Shown piece by piece: positions 1 to 8,838 of a stretch of 64,000 nt of DNA; position 1 is the first letter of the stretch, and each line of letters begins with the position of its first letter. The translations under genes and the position numbers were made by a program. The stretch lies in NCBI GenBank assembly GCA_902635515.1, contig CACPOD010000002.1:1-64000 (forward strand), in the 5' to 3' direction. This stretch comes from an uncultured Pelagibacteraceae bacterium. Lineage in GTDB: Bacteria; Pseudomonadota; Alphaproteobacteria; Pelagibacterales; Pelagibacteraceae. The notes under the pieces are model-generated. The model was not told the origin of the DNA. It searched no databases and saw nothing but the letters and a program-made list of their open reading frames with translations.

Positions 1-677
1 AGGCTTGCATCCTTACCAACTTCAAAATTTTGAACAAATTCAATTCCTCCATCCTTTAAGAGTTTTGTTCTTCGCTCTACAACTTCTTTTTCTAATTTAA
101 AATTTGGAATTCCATAAATTAATAATCCTCCTGCTCTATCATATCTATCGTAGACAGTAATTTTATACCCATTTTTTCTTAATTGCTCTGCAGCAGCTAA
201 ACCAGCAGGACCTGCTCCTATAATTCCTACGCTTTGATTTTTTTCATTGATTACCTTAATTGGTTTTACCCAGCCCTGAGCCCAAGCATTATCTGTAATA
301 TATTTTTCTACTGATCCAATAGTTACTGTTCCATGACCAGACTGTTCAATTACACAATTTCCCTCGCATAACCTATCTTGGGGGCAAATTCGGCCACACA
401 CTTCAGGCATATTGTTTGTGCTTTGGGATAATTCATACGCCTCTTTTAATCTTCCCTCAGCTGTGAGTTTAAGCCAATCTGGAATGTTGTTACTTAAAGG
501 ACAATGAACTTGGCAGAAAGGTACTCCACATTGCGAGCACCTACTCGACTGTTCTTTAGCTTTTTCATTGATATACTCGTCATAGATTTCCTTAAAATCT
601 TCCTTTCTTGTATCAACTTCTCTTTTAGGTGGAGTTTGTTGACCTATTTTAACAAATTTAAGCATTTTATCTGGCAT
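1..677 (-). CDS. gltD: Glutamate synthase small subunit (NADPH), N-terminal part; gene runs off the window start
   Basis: Reverse-strand translation from ATG at 677 gives MPDKMLKFVKIGQQTPPKREVDTRKEDF...CSQCGVPFCQVHCPLSNNIPDWL...NMPEVCGRICPQDRLCEGNCV...VGIIGAGPAGLAAAEQLRKNGYKITVYDRYDRAGGLLIYGIPNFKLEKEVV, typical of GltD (Fe-S motifs plus FAD GxGxxG). Confidence 0.93.
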   Translation of the reverse strand, partial: MPDKMLKFVKIGQQTPPKREVDTRKEDFKEIYDEYINEKAKEQSSRCSQCGVPFCQVHCPLSNNIPDWLKLTAEGRLKEAYELSQSTNNMPEVCGRICPQDRLCEGNCVIEQSGHGTVTIGSVEKYITDNAWAQGWVKPIKVINEKNQSVGIIGAGPAGLAAAEQLRKNGYKITVYDRYDRAGGLLIYGIPNFKLEKEVVERRTKLLKDGGIEFVQNFEVGKDAS

Positions 678-860
678 AATATTATTTAAGTTCCGGCAAA
701 ATATACCCTGATTTATGTATATAAAGCATAAAATAGGTCATATATATTGACCTTAATTTTTAAATTATTACCGCTAATACACAAGTTTTTAATTATTGCA
801 TAGCTATTATGCTTAAATCGAATTGTTTTAAATAAATACTTTATAAGTTACGTAGAAATA

Positions 861-1625
861 ATGTTTCAAAATATTATAGAAGTTTTAATTCTCTCTGCAA
901 TTCAAGGAATATCTGAATTTCTTCCTATTAGCTCCTCTGCTCATTTAATTTTGGTTTCTACTTTATATGAATTTAAATCTAGTTCTTTGCTTATTGATAT
1001 CAGCCTCCATCTAGGTTCTCTAATAGCAATAATTTATTTTTTTAGGTATGAACTATTTGATGCTAGAAAAAATAAAAGATTTTTAAGTTTAATTATACTT
1101 GGATCTATTCCGTTAATAATTGTTGGATACATACTTTATAGTACAAATTTAATTTATCAGTTTAGAAATATAGAAATTATAGCATGGACTACTTTAATAT
1201 TCGCAATTATTTTATACATCTCAGACAAAAATCGATTTGATAAAAAAATTTCTTCAAATTTAAATTTTCAGTCAATAATATTTATAGGTATTTTCCAAAT
1301 TTTCTCTCTTGTTCCTGGAGTGAGTAGGGCAGGAATTACTATAACGGCTGCGAGAATTTTAAAATTTAATAGAGTAGACTCAAGTAAGATATCTTTTTTG
1401 CTTTCAATCCCAGCATTAGTTGGAGCAAGTGTCTTAAGCTTAAAAGATGTTTTTGAACAGTCAATTCAGTTTAATTACTTAGTTGTTATCGCAATTATAT
1501 CTTCTTTTATTTTTTCTTTTCTAACAGTTAAATTCTTTTTAATTTATATAAATAAATTTTCAATGAATGCGTTTGTAATTTATAGAATAATAATTGCTTT
1601 AATTTTATTTAGTTTAATTTATTAA
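861..1625 (+). CDS. uppP: Undecaprenyl-diphosphatase
   Basis: 254 aa; motifs AIQGISEFLPISSSAHL and PGVSRAGITITAAR characteristic of UppP/BacA. Confidence 0.95.
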   Translation: MFQNIIEVLILSAIQGISEFLPISSSAHLILVSTLYEFKSSSLLIDISLHLGSLIAIIYFFRYELFDARKNKRFLSLIILGSIPLIIVGYILYSTNLIYQFRNIEIIAWTTLIFAIILYISDKNRFDKKISSNLNFQSIIFIGIFQIFSLVPGVSRAGITITAARILKFNRVDSSKISFLLSIPALVGASVLSLKDVFEQSIQFNYLVVIAIISSFIFSFLTVKFFLIYINKFSMNAFVIYRIIIALILFSLIY

Positions 1626-2515
1626 GTATATTTTTTTTTAATTAAAGGTAGTAATTGAGACAAGAGAACTCCACATAGAATAAAAAAGCATCCAAGTAAA
1701 TTATTAACATCTAGAATTTGATTTAAAATAAACCAAGCAGCTATAGTCGCAAATACACCTTCAAGAGAAAAAATTATAGCTGCAGGTGCTGGAGTAATAT
1801 TACGCTGGGCATAAATTTGTAATACAAATGCGAATCCACCAGATAATATACCTGCATATAAAATTGAATAAATTTCCATTAAAATATTACTTAAAATAAA
1901 TTCTTCATAAATAATTCCAATTATAAATGAAAGAATTGCCACAATTAAAGTCTGCGCAGCTCCTAAAGTAAGTGGTAGACTGTATTTTGTTATAATGATC
2001 CCAGTAAAAATGATATGAGTACTCCAAAATAGAGCTCCTAGAACAACTAAAGTATCTCCTAATCTTACTGTTGCATCATGAAAATTTGTTAATAAATATC
2101 CTCCAATTAAACATAGAACTACAGAAGGCCATACACTCCAATGCATTGATTTTTTACCAAACAAAAAAATGATAATCGGTACCATTGGAACATAAAAAAT
2201 TGTAAAAAAAGCAGCATTTGCAACATCTGTATAAAGCAAAGCAACTTGTTGTAGTGCTGAGCCTAAGAATAAAGAAATTCCAATTAATAATGAATAAATT
2301 ATGAAAGTTTTTTTATCTAATTTAAATTCTGATTTAAAATTTTTTAATTCAAATAAAATCATAAGTGGAATTATGGCTAGAAAACCAACAAAAAACCTCA
2401 CAGCATTAAATGTAAAAGGGCCAATATTATCCATGCCCGTGTCTTGGGCAATGAAAGTTGTTCCCCAAATAAAAGTGCACAATAAGGCACTAAATAATGA
2501 TATGGATTTACTCAT
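1622..2515 (-). CDS. DMT-family (EamA domain) transporter
   Basis: 297 aa, about 10 hydrophobic segments; AALLCTFIWGTTFIAQ... and C-terminal SLEGVFATIAAWFILNQ repeat typical of EamA. Confidence 0.88.
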   Translation of the reverse strand: MSKSISLFSALLCTFIWGTTFIAQDTGMDNIGPFTFNAVRFFVGFLAIIPLMILFELKNFKSEFKLDKKTFIIYSLLIGISLFLGSALQQVALLYTDVANAAFFTIFYVPMVPIIIFLFGKKSMHWSVWPSVVLCLIGGYLLTNFHDATVRLGDTLVVLGALFWSTHIIFTGIIITKYSLPLTLGAAQTLIVAILSFIIGIIYEEFILSNILMEIYSILYAGILSGGFAFVLQIYAQRNITPAPAAIIFSLEGVFATIAAWFILNQILDVNNLLGCFFILCGVLLSQLLPLIKKKYT

Positions 2516-2521
2516 TTTTAA

Positions 2522-3784
2522 TTAGACAGCTAGTTTATAGGCAAAATTTTTGCCTAAGTTTTCTTTTAGATCATTATTAAACCTGGCTGCTTCTGCACCA
2601 TCAATAATTCTGTGATCATAAGATAAAGAAATTGGCAGCATAGTCCTAGTTTGGAACTTTCCATTCATAAAAATTTGTTTTTTTTCTGATCTTCCCACTC
2701 CTAATATAGCAACTTCAGGATAATTAATTATAGGAGTAAAAAATGAACCTCCTATGCCACCTAAACTCGTAATCGTCATCGAGCCGCCAAATAATTCTTT
2801 TTTATCAATTTTTAAATTTCTACAAAGTTCGCTTACCTCTTTTAATTCTTTACTTATCAGGGAAATTTTTTTGTTATTTGCATTTCTTATTTTTGGAACC
2901 ATTAATCCATTTGGTGTGTCAACTGCTATCCCGATATGGTAATATTTTTTTAAAGTCATTTTTCCAGTCTCAATTTCGTCGATAGAAGAATTAAAACTAG
3001 GAAATTTCTTAAGAGATGCAACTAAAGCCTTTATTATAAATGCTAGAGGTGTAATTTTAATTTTTTCTCCCGTATACATATCTGTTAATGAGCTTCTAAA
3101 ACTTTCCATCTCCGTTATGTCGGCTTCATCATGATTTGTAACATGAGGAATTGTTGTCCATGAAGTTGTAAGATATTTTGATGATAATTTCTTTACTCTT
3201 GGTATATCTTTAATTTCTATTTCACCAAAATCAGAATGTTCAAATTCGTTTTTAATTTTATCTGGTTTACTATCTTTTACTACAACGTTATTTTTTGAAT
3301 TAGATGAAACAAATTTTTTAATATCATCTTCAACAACTCTGCCATCTTTCTGACTTCCTGCTACCTGATTTATATCTACACCAAGTTCTCTAGCAAATTT
3401 TCTAGCTTTTGGGCTAGCAGATGAAATGTCTGAAATATTTTTTTTAGAAAATATTTTTTCTTGGATTTCAGGTTTTATTATTTCAATATTTTTTGACTCT
3501 TTTTCAATTTCTGGTTTTTCTTTAACCTCTTCCTTTTTAACTTCTGAGTCACTATCTAAAGTTAAAATTACGTCACCCTCAGAAACTTTGTCTCCTACTT
3601 TTATTTTTAAATTTTTAATTTTACCTTCTAAATTTGATGGTATTTCTACGCTAGATTTATCACTTTCAATTGTTATTAGAGCATCATTTTTTTTAATTGA
3701 TTGACCTTCAGAAACTAATACCTCTATAACCTCGACATCTTTAAAATCTCCAATATTAGGTACTTTAATCTCAGTTTCTGACAT
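2522..3784 (-). CDS. aceF: Pyruvate dehydrogenase complex E2, dihydrolipoamide acetyltransferase (single lipoyl domain)
   Basis: Lipoyl domain (TIESDKSSVEIPS), E3-binding domain (SPKARKFARELGVDINQVAGSQKDGRVVEDDI), catalytic domain ending LSYDHRIIDGAEAARF. Confidence 0.95.
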   Translation of the reverse strand: MSETEIKVPNIGDFKDVEVIEVLVSEGQSIKKNDALITIESDKSSVEIPSNLEGKIKNLKIKVGDKVSEGDVILTLDSDSEVKKEEVKEKPEIEKESKNIEIIKPEIQEKIFSKKNISDISSASPKARKFARELGVDINQVAGSQKDGRVVEDDIKKFVSSNSKNNVVVKDSKPDKIKNEFEHSDFGEIEIKDIPRVKKLSSKYLTTSWTTIPHVTNHDEADITEMESFRSSLTDMYTGEKIKITPLAFIIKALVASLKKFPSFNSSIDEIETGKMTLKKYYHIGIAVDTPNGLMVPKIRNANNKKISLISKELKEVSELCRNLKIDKKELFGGSMTITSLGGIGGSFFTPIINYPEVAILGVGRSEKKQIFMNGKFQTRTMLPISLSYDHRIIDGAEAARFNNDLKENLGKNFAYKLAV

Positions 3785-6700
3785 TATAATTTTGTTGGCA
3801 TTGGTTTGTTAGTATCGATATTGTACTTCTTCATTGCATCTTTTGCATGTTTGGAAGTAATAAGCTGTTCTTTTGCTAAAATACTTAAACCATAAGCAAC
3901 CAAATGTTCTTTATCTACCTCAAAAAATTTTCTTAAATTTTTCCTTGTATCACTTCTTCCAAAACCATCTGCTCCTAATGAATAAAAGCTTTTATTAGTG
4001 TAAGGTCTGATTTGATCTGAATTCATTCTCATATAATCAGATGCAGCCATAATTGGGCCCTCTGTTTGGCCCAGGCATTGCTCAACATAGGATTTTTTAG
4101 GTTCTTTATCTGGATTCAAAAGATTATATCTTTCTACCTCCATCCCATCTTTTCTTAATTCATTAAAACTTGTTACACTCCATATCTCACTGTCAATTTG
4201 ATAATCATTTTGTAAAATCTCTGCAGCAGACATCATTTCCCTTAAGATTGTTCCTGATCCTAAAAGTTGAATTTTAGTTTTTTTGTATTTATTAAATTCT
4301 TTTATTTTATACATACCCTTTAAAATGCCTTCCTCACAATTTTTATCTTTTGGCATTTCTGGATGTGAGTAATTTTCATTCATTGTTGTAATATAATAAA
4401 AAACATTCTCATTTTTCTCGTGCATTCTTCTTAAACCTTCTCGAAAAATTACCGCTAATTCATAATGAAATGTAGGATCATAAGTTACACAATTTGGAAT
4501 AGTTGATGCAATTAAATGACTATGCCCATCCTGGTGTTGTAAACCTTCTCCAGCTAATGTTGTTCTTCCAGCTGTTGCGCCTACCAAAAATCCTCTAGCC
4601 TGACTATCCCCAGCTGCCCATGCTAAATCTCCTATCCTTTGGAAACCAAACATTGAGTAAAAAATATAAATTGGGATCATTTCGATATCATGATTAGTGT
4701 ATGCTGTGGCAGCAGCAATCCATGAAGACATAGCACCTGCTTCATTGATACCCTCCTCTAAAACTTGACCACTTTTATCTTCTCTATAAGAACTTAATTG
4801 AGCTGCATCTTCAGGTTCATATTTTTGCCCCTCATGTGCATAAATTCCAATTTTTTGAAAAAAACCTTCCATTCCAAAAGTTCTGGCTTCATCAGGAATA
4901 ATTGGAACTAATCTAGGAGATATATTTTTATCTCTTAATAAATTAGTTAGCATTCTCACAAGTGCCATTGTAGTGGACATTTCTTTTTCACCAGTCGATA
5001 CTTTCATAAAATCAAAAATATCTTTGGTTGGTGCTTTTATTGGTTTTGCAAAAGTAGATCGTTCAGGTAAAAATCCACCTAATTTAATTCTTCTTTCTTT
5101 AAGATATTTTATTTCGGGTGATTTTTCATCAGGCTTAAAATATTCAATATTTCTTACCTGTTCATCTGTTAAAGGAACATCAAATCGATCTCTATAATAC
5201 ATCAAGTCATCAACATCTAATTTTTTAGTTTGATGAGTAGTATTTACACTTTCACCTGATTTTCCCATTCCATAACCTTTAATAGTTTTAGCAATAATTA
5301 CTGTTGGGCTTCCTTTATTTTTAGTTGCCTTATCATATGCTGCAAAAACTTTATGAGGATCATGTCCGCCTCTGTTTAGCCGCCATATATCTTTATCAGA
5401 CATGCTTGAAACTAATTCCAATGTTTCAGAAGATTTTCCAAAAAACTTTTCTCTTACATAAGCACCATCTCTTGCTTTCATTGCTTGATATTCACCATCT
5501 ACGGTTTCATTCATAATTTGAACCAAGTGACCAGTTTTATCATTAGCAAGCAATGAGTCCCAATATGATCCCCAAATAACTTTTATTACATTCCAACCAG
5601 CGCCTCTAAAACTTCCTTCAAGTTCTTGAATAATTTTTCCATTACCTCTAACTGGACCATCCAATCTTTGAAGGTTGCAATTGACTACAAAAATTAAATT
5701 ATCTAAATTTTCTCTTGCAGCCAGCCCAATTGCCCCCATTGACTCTGGCTCATCCATTTCTCCATCACCTAAAAAAGCCCATACTTTTCTTCCTTCATCT
5801 TTAATCAAACCTCTATTGATTAAATATTTCATGTATCTAGCTTGATATATAGCAAGCATAGGACCTAACCCCATGGATACTGTGGGGAACTGCCAAAATT
5901 TTGGCATTAACCATGGGTGTGGATATGAAGATAAACCTCCAGGCTTTACCTCTTGTCTAAAACTATCTAATTGTTTCTCATTTAATCTGCCTTCTAAGAA
6001 GGCTCTTGCATACATTCCTGGAGCACTATGTCCTTGGAAATATATTAAATCTCCACCAAATTTATTATTTTTTGCTCTCCAAAAATGATTCATACCAACA
6101 TCATATAATGTTGCAGCAGATGCAAATGTACCGATGTGTCCACCAAGCTCAGGATATTTTTTATTTGCTCGAACTACCATTGCTGCTGCATTCCATCTAA
6201 TTAACGATCTAATTCTTCTTTCAATATTTTGGTCACCACTAGACTTTAATTCAGCTTCAGGAGGTATTGTATTAATGTATGGAGTATTTTGAGTATAAGG
6301 AATATTCGCACCTTCACGATAAGCTTTGTTAATTAGTTCTTTAATTAAAAAATGAGCTCTTTGATTTCCATCTTTCGAAATAACTGCAGATAAAGACTCT
6401 AACCAATCTTGGGTTTCAAGTGGATCAATATCAGTCCCATTAACTACTTGAATTGTGGATTGTTTTTTCTCAATTATAGGTTCAGATATAATTTTTTTTT
6501 CCTCTTTTTTTTCAGCTATTGCTTCTTCAGCTTGTTTAATTATATTTTCTGTATCTTTAGGAATATTGCTTTCTGATGATGTTTTTGATGATGATTTAAG
6601 ATTAAGCAACAAATCTCCTTTAGAAACTTTATCACCAACTTTAACTGCTAAACTATCTACTGTCCCAGCCACTGTAGAAGGAATTTCAACGCTTGATTTA

Positions 6701-6822
6701 TCACTTTCAATTGTGACTAATGGATCATTTTCTTTAATTTGATCACCAGGTTTGACAAGTATCTCTATAACCTCAACATTTTCAAAGTCACCAATGTCAG
6801 GTACAAGTAATTTTTCGCTCAT
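3784..6822 (-). CDS. aceE: Pyruvate dehydrogenase E1 (homodimeric AceE type) with N-terminal lipoyl domain
   Basis: 1012 aa; residues ~1-80 are a lipoyl domain (LVTIESDKSSVEIPS), followed by a linker and an AceE-type E1 (LGDGEMDEPESMGAIGLAARENLDNLIFVVNCNLQRLDGPVRGNGKIIQELEGSFRGAGWNVIKVIWG). Confidence 0.95.
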   Translation of the reverse strand: MSEKLLVPDIGDFENVEVIEILVKPGDQIKENDPLVTIESDKSSVEIPSTVAGTVDSLAVKVGDKVSKGDLLLNLKSSSKTSSESNIPKDTENIIKQAEEAIAEKKEEKKIISEPIIEKKQSTIQVVNGTDIDPLETQDWLESLSAVISKDGNQRAHFLIKELINKAYREGANIPYTQNTPYINTIPPEAELKSSGDQNIERRIRSLIRWNAAAMVVRANKKYPELGGHIGTFASAATLYDVGMNHFWRAKNNKFGGDLIYFQGHSAPGMYARAFLEGRLNEKQLDSFRQEVKPGGLSSYPHPWLMPKFWQFPTVSMGLGPMLAIYQARYMKYLINRGLIKDEGRKVWAFLGDGEMDEPESMGAIGLAARENLDNLIFVVNCNLQRLDGPVRGNGKIIQELEGSFRGAGWNVIKVIWGSYWDSLLANDKTGHLVQIMNETVDGEYQAMKARDGAYVREKFFGKSSETLELVSSMSDKDIWRLNRGGHDPHKVFAAYDKATKNKGSPTVIIAKTIKGYGMGKSGESVNTTHQTKKLDVDDLMYYRDRFDVPLTDEQVRNIEYFKPDEKSPEIKYLKERRIKLGGFLPERSTFAKPIKAPTKDIFDFMKVSTGEKEMSTTMALVRMLTNLLRDKNISPRLVPIIPDEARTFGMEGFFQKIGIYAHEGQKYEPEDAAQLSSYREDKSGQVLEEGINEAGAMSSWIAAATAYTNHDIEMIPIYIFYSMFGFQRIGDLAWAAGDSQARGFLVGATAGRTTLAGEGLQHQDGHSHLIASTIPNCVTYDPTFHYELAVIFREGLRRMHEKNENVFYYITTMNENYSHPEMPKDKNCEEGILKGMYKIKEFNKYKKTKIQLLGSGTILREMMSAAEILQNDYQIDSEIWSVTSFNELRKDGMEVERYNLLNPDKEPKKSYVEQCLGQTEGPIMAASDYMRMNSDQIRPYTNKSFYSLGADGFGRSDTRKNLRKFFEVDKEHLVAYGLSILAKEQLITSKHAKDAMKKYNIDTNKPMPTKL

Positions 6823-6950
6823 TTTTTAAAATGTTTTATATACCCAAAAAAACATTATTGAATTTTATTTTAACACATTAATAAGGTTTTTTCGTTAATC
6901 TTGTATTTTTATTGTACAAAAAATAAAAAAATAAATGAATTTTAAGCTTT

Positions 6951-8138
6951 TTAGCTTCTCTCAATACACATAGCTATCCCCATACCACCACCAATACAGA
7001 GTGCCGCACAACCTTTTTTTTTATCTTGCTTAATCATTTCATGGACAAGTGTAACCAAAATTCTTGTCCCAGAAGCTCCAATCGGATGACCTAAAGCGAT
7101 TGCTCCTCCATTAACATTAACTTTTTGTTCAGGGATTTTTAATTCTTTAATTACCGCAATACTTTGTGCTGCAAAAGCCTCATTAATTTCAAATAAATCC
7201 ACTTCATCTATTTTCCAATTTGCTTTAGATAATGCTCCTTGAATTGAAGGTATGGGTCCTAGTCCCATTAATGAAGGCTCAACCCCACAAGTTGCCCAAG
7301 ATACAATTTTAACTAATGACTCTAATGATTTTTTTTCTGCTTGCTCTCTAGACATTAAAACTAAGGCCGCAGCACCATCATTTATACCTGAAGAATTTCC
7401 AGGAGTTACAGTCCCATTTTCTTTAAATACTGTTTTTAATTTTTTTAGATCATCTATACTTAAATTTTCTCTAGGATGTTCATCTTTTTCAAAAATAAAT
7501 TTTTTATCACCATCTTCAATTTGTAATTTAATCAGCTCATCTTTAAATTTATTTTCACTATAAGCTCTTTCTGTTTTTTTTTGAGAAATTAAAGAAAAAT
7601 TATCTTGTTCATCTCTAGAAATTTTATATTTTTCGGCAACATTCTCAGCTGTAACACCCATATGATAATCATTAAATGAATCGAGTAGACCATCTTTTAT
7701 CATTGTGTCTACTAATTTGTTTTCAGAAAATTTTTTATCTTCTCTATAATAAATTGCATGACTTGCTCGAGACATGTTTTCTTGACCACCTGCAATGACT
7801 ATCTTATTTTCTCCCAAACTTATTGATTGATATCCTGAAACAACAGATCTTAATCCAGATCCACAAACCTGATTAACAATATGAGCAGGTTTAGAAACCG
7901 GTACTCCTGCACCGATTGAAGCTTGCCTAGCAGGGTTTTGACCAAGTCCAGAAGTTAAAACGTGCCCCATAATTACTTCATCAATCTGCTCTAAATCTAA
8001 TTTTGATTTATAAATTACCTCTTTAATTGCTATTGATCCTAATTTTGATGCGCTAAGATTTTTTAACGACCCTTTGTATTTTCCAATTGGAGTTCTTAAT
8101 GCGGAAGTAATAACAACATCGCTAGAATTTTTGCTCAT
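6951..8138 (-). CDS. Acetyl-CoA C-acetyltransferase (thiolase)
   Basis: 395 aa; VCGSGLRSV active-site Cys, NVNGGAIALGHPIGASGTRILVTL and CIGGGMGIAMCIE thiolase signatures. Confidence 0.95.
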   Translation of the reverse strand: MSKNSSDVVITSALRTPIGKYKGSLKNLSASKLGSIAIKEVIYKSKLDLEQIDEVIMGHVLTSGLGQNPARQASIGAGVPVSKPAHIVNQVCGSGLRSVVSGYQSISLGENKIVIAGGQENMSRASHAIYYREDKKFSENKLVDTMIKDGLLDSFNDYHMGVTAENVAEKYKISRDEQDNFSLISQKKTERAYSENKFKDELIKLQIEDGDKKFIFEKDEHPRENLSIDDLKKLKTVFKENGTVTPGNSSGINDGAAALVLMSREQAEKKSLESLVKIVSWATCGVEPSLMGLGPIPSIQGALSKANWKIDEVDLFEINEAFAAQSIAVIKELKIPEQKVNVNGGAIALGHPIGASGTRILVTLVHEMIKQDKKKGCAALCIGGGMGIAMCIERS

Positions 8139-8211
8139 AAAGTAATTAACATAATATTTTATAAGTTAAATTACATCAAAAACTTTGATATATGGGATAT
8201 ATTATTTAAAA

Positions 8212-8288
8212 GGACCGCTGGCCAAATTGGATAAGGCGCTCGGCTACGAACCGGGAGATTCCAGATTCGAGTTCTGGGCGGTCCACCA
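8212..8288 (+). tRNA. tRNA-Arg (anticodon ACG), CCA encoded
   Basis: GGACCGC...GCGGTCC acceptor pairing, anticodon stem/loop CTCGG-CTACGAA-CCGGG, T-loop GTTCTGG region TTCGAGT, 3' ACCA. Confidence 0.95.
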
Positions 8289-8302
8289 AAATGGAAAGAA
8301 AA

Positions 8303-8401
8303 ATGTTTAATTGGCTTTTGAACGCATCTTTACAAAAATCGGTAATTTATTTTTTTATAATTATTTTAATTATTTTATTAATTTTAACTTTTGTATTATA
8401 A
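8303..8401 (+). CDS. Putative small single-pass membrane protein (32 aa, or 36 aa from ATG 8291)
   Basis: ORF MFNWLLNASLQKSVIYFFIIILIILLILTFVL, SD-like GGAAAG about 6 nt upstream of ATG 8303; begins just after the tRNA CCA and ends 6 nt before the next CDS. Not in the supplied ORF track. Confidence 0.5.
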   Translation: MFNWLLNASLQKSVIYFFIIILIILLILTFVL

Positions 8402-8407
8402 AAAATT

Positions 8408-8833
8408 ATGAGCAATGAATTTGAGCAAATAAGTATTAAACCTGGATTTATGAAACACAATGGAGGTGTTTTATTTAGAGCTATTTCAGAAAATGAATAT
8501 GAATTTAAATCTATAATTAATGAAAATCATCTGAATGCTGCAGGAATAACTCACGGGGGGTATTTATCTGCATTAATAGATGCGGGAGCAGGAACAGCTG
8601 CACATAGAGCTGCCGGAAATGCTCCATGTGTAACTATCTCTTTAGATATAAAATTTATAGGCGCTTCAAAAGTTGGAGATGAAATTATTGGACATACAAA
8701 AATTTTAAAAAAAACAAAGACACTTGTCTTTTTATTTTGTGAACTTAAGTGTAACGATAAAATTATCACTTCTGCGTCTGGAGTATGGAAGATTTTAAAA
8801 ATAAATCCGTCTAATTTTGGACCTGGAGGGTAA
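8408..8833 (+). CDS. PaaI/hotdog-fold acyl-CoA thioesterase family protein
   Basis: 141 aa; LNAAGITHGGYLSALIDAGAGTAA hotdog thioesterase motif (HGG...D). Confidence 0.88.
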   Translation: MSNEFEQISIKPGFMKHNGGVLFRAISENEYEFKSIINENHLNAAGITHGGYLSALIDAGAGTAAHRAAGNAPCVTISLDIKFIGASKVGDEIIGHTKILKKTKTLVFLFCELKCNDKIITSASGVWKILKINPSNFGPGG

Positions 8834-8838
8834 AAAAT

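Noticed and set aside
504-689. 61-aa plus-strand ORF at the window start
   Set aside because: Antisense to the 5' end of gltD, whose reverse-strand translation is unambiguous.
4973-6742. Several plus-strand ORFs of 60-95 aa inside aceE
   Set aside because: Antisense shadows of a strongly supported CDS; no RBS or family motif.
6823-6950. Possible riboswitch or leader structure upstream of aceE
   Set aside because: Only a weak AATGTTTT...AAAAACATT inverted repeat in AT-rich sequence; no known riboswitch core recognised.
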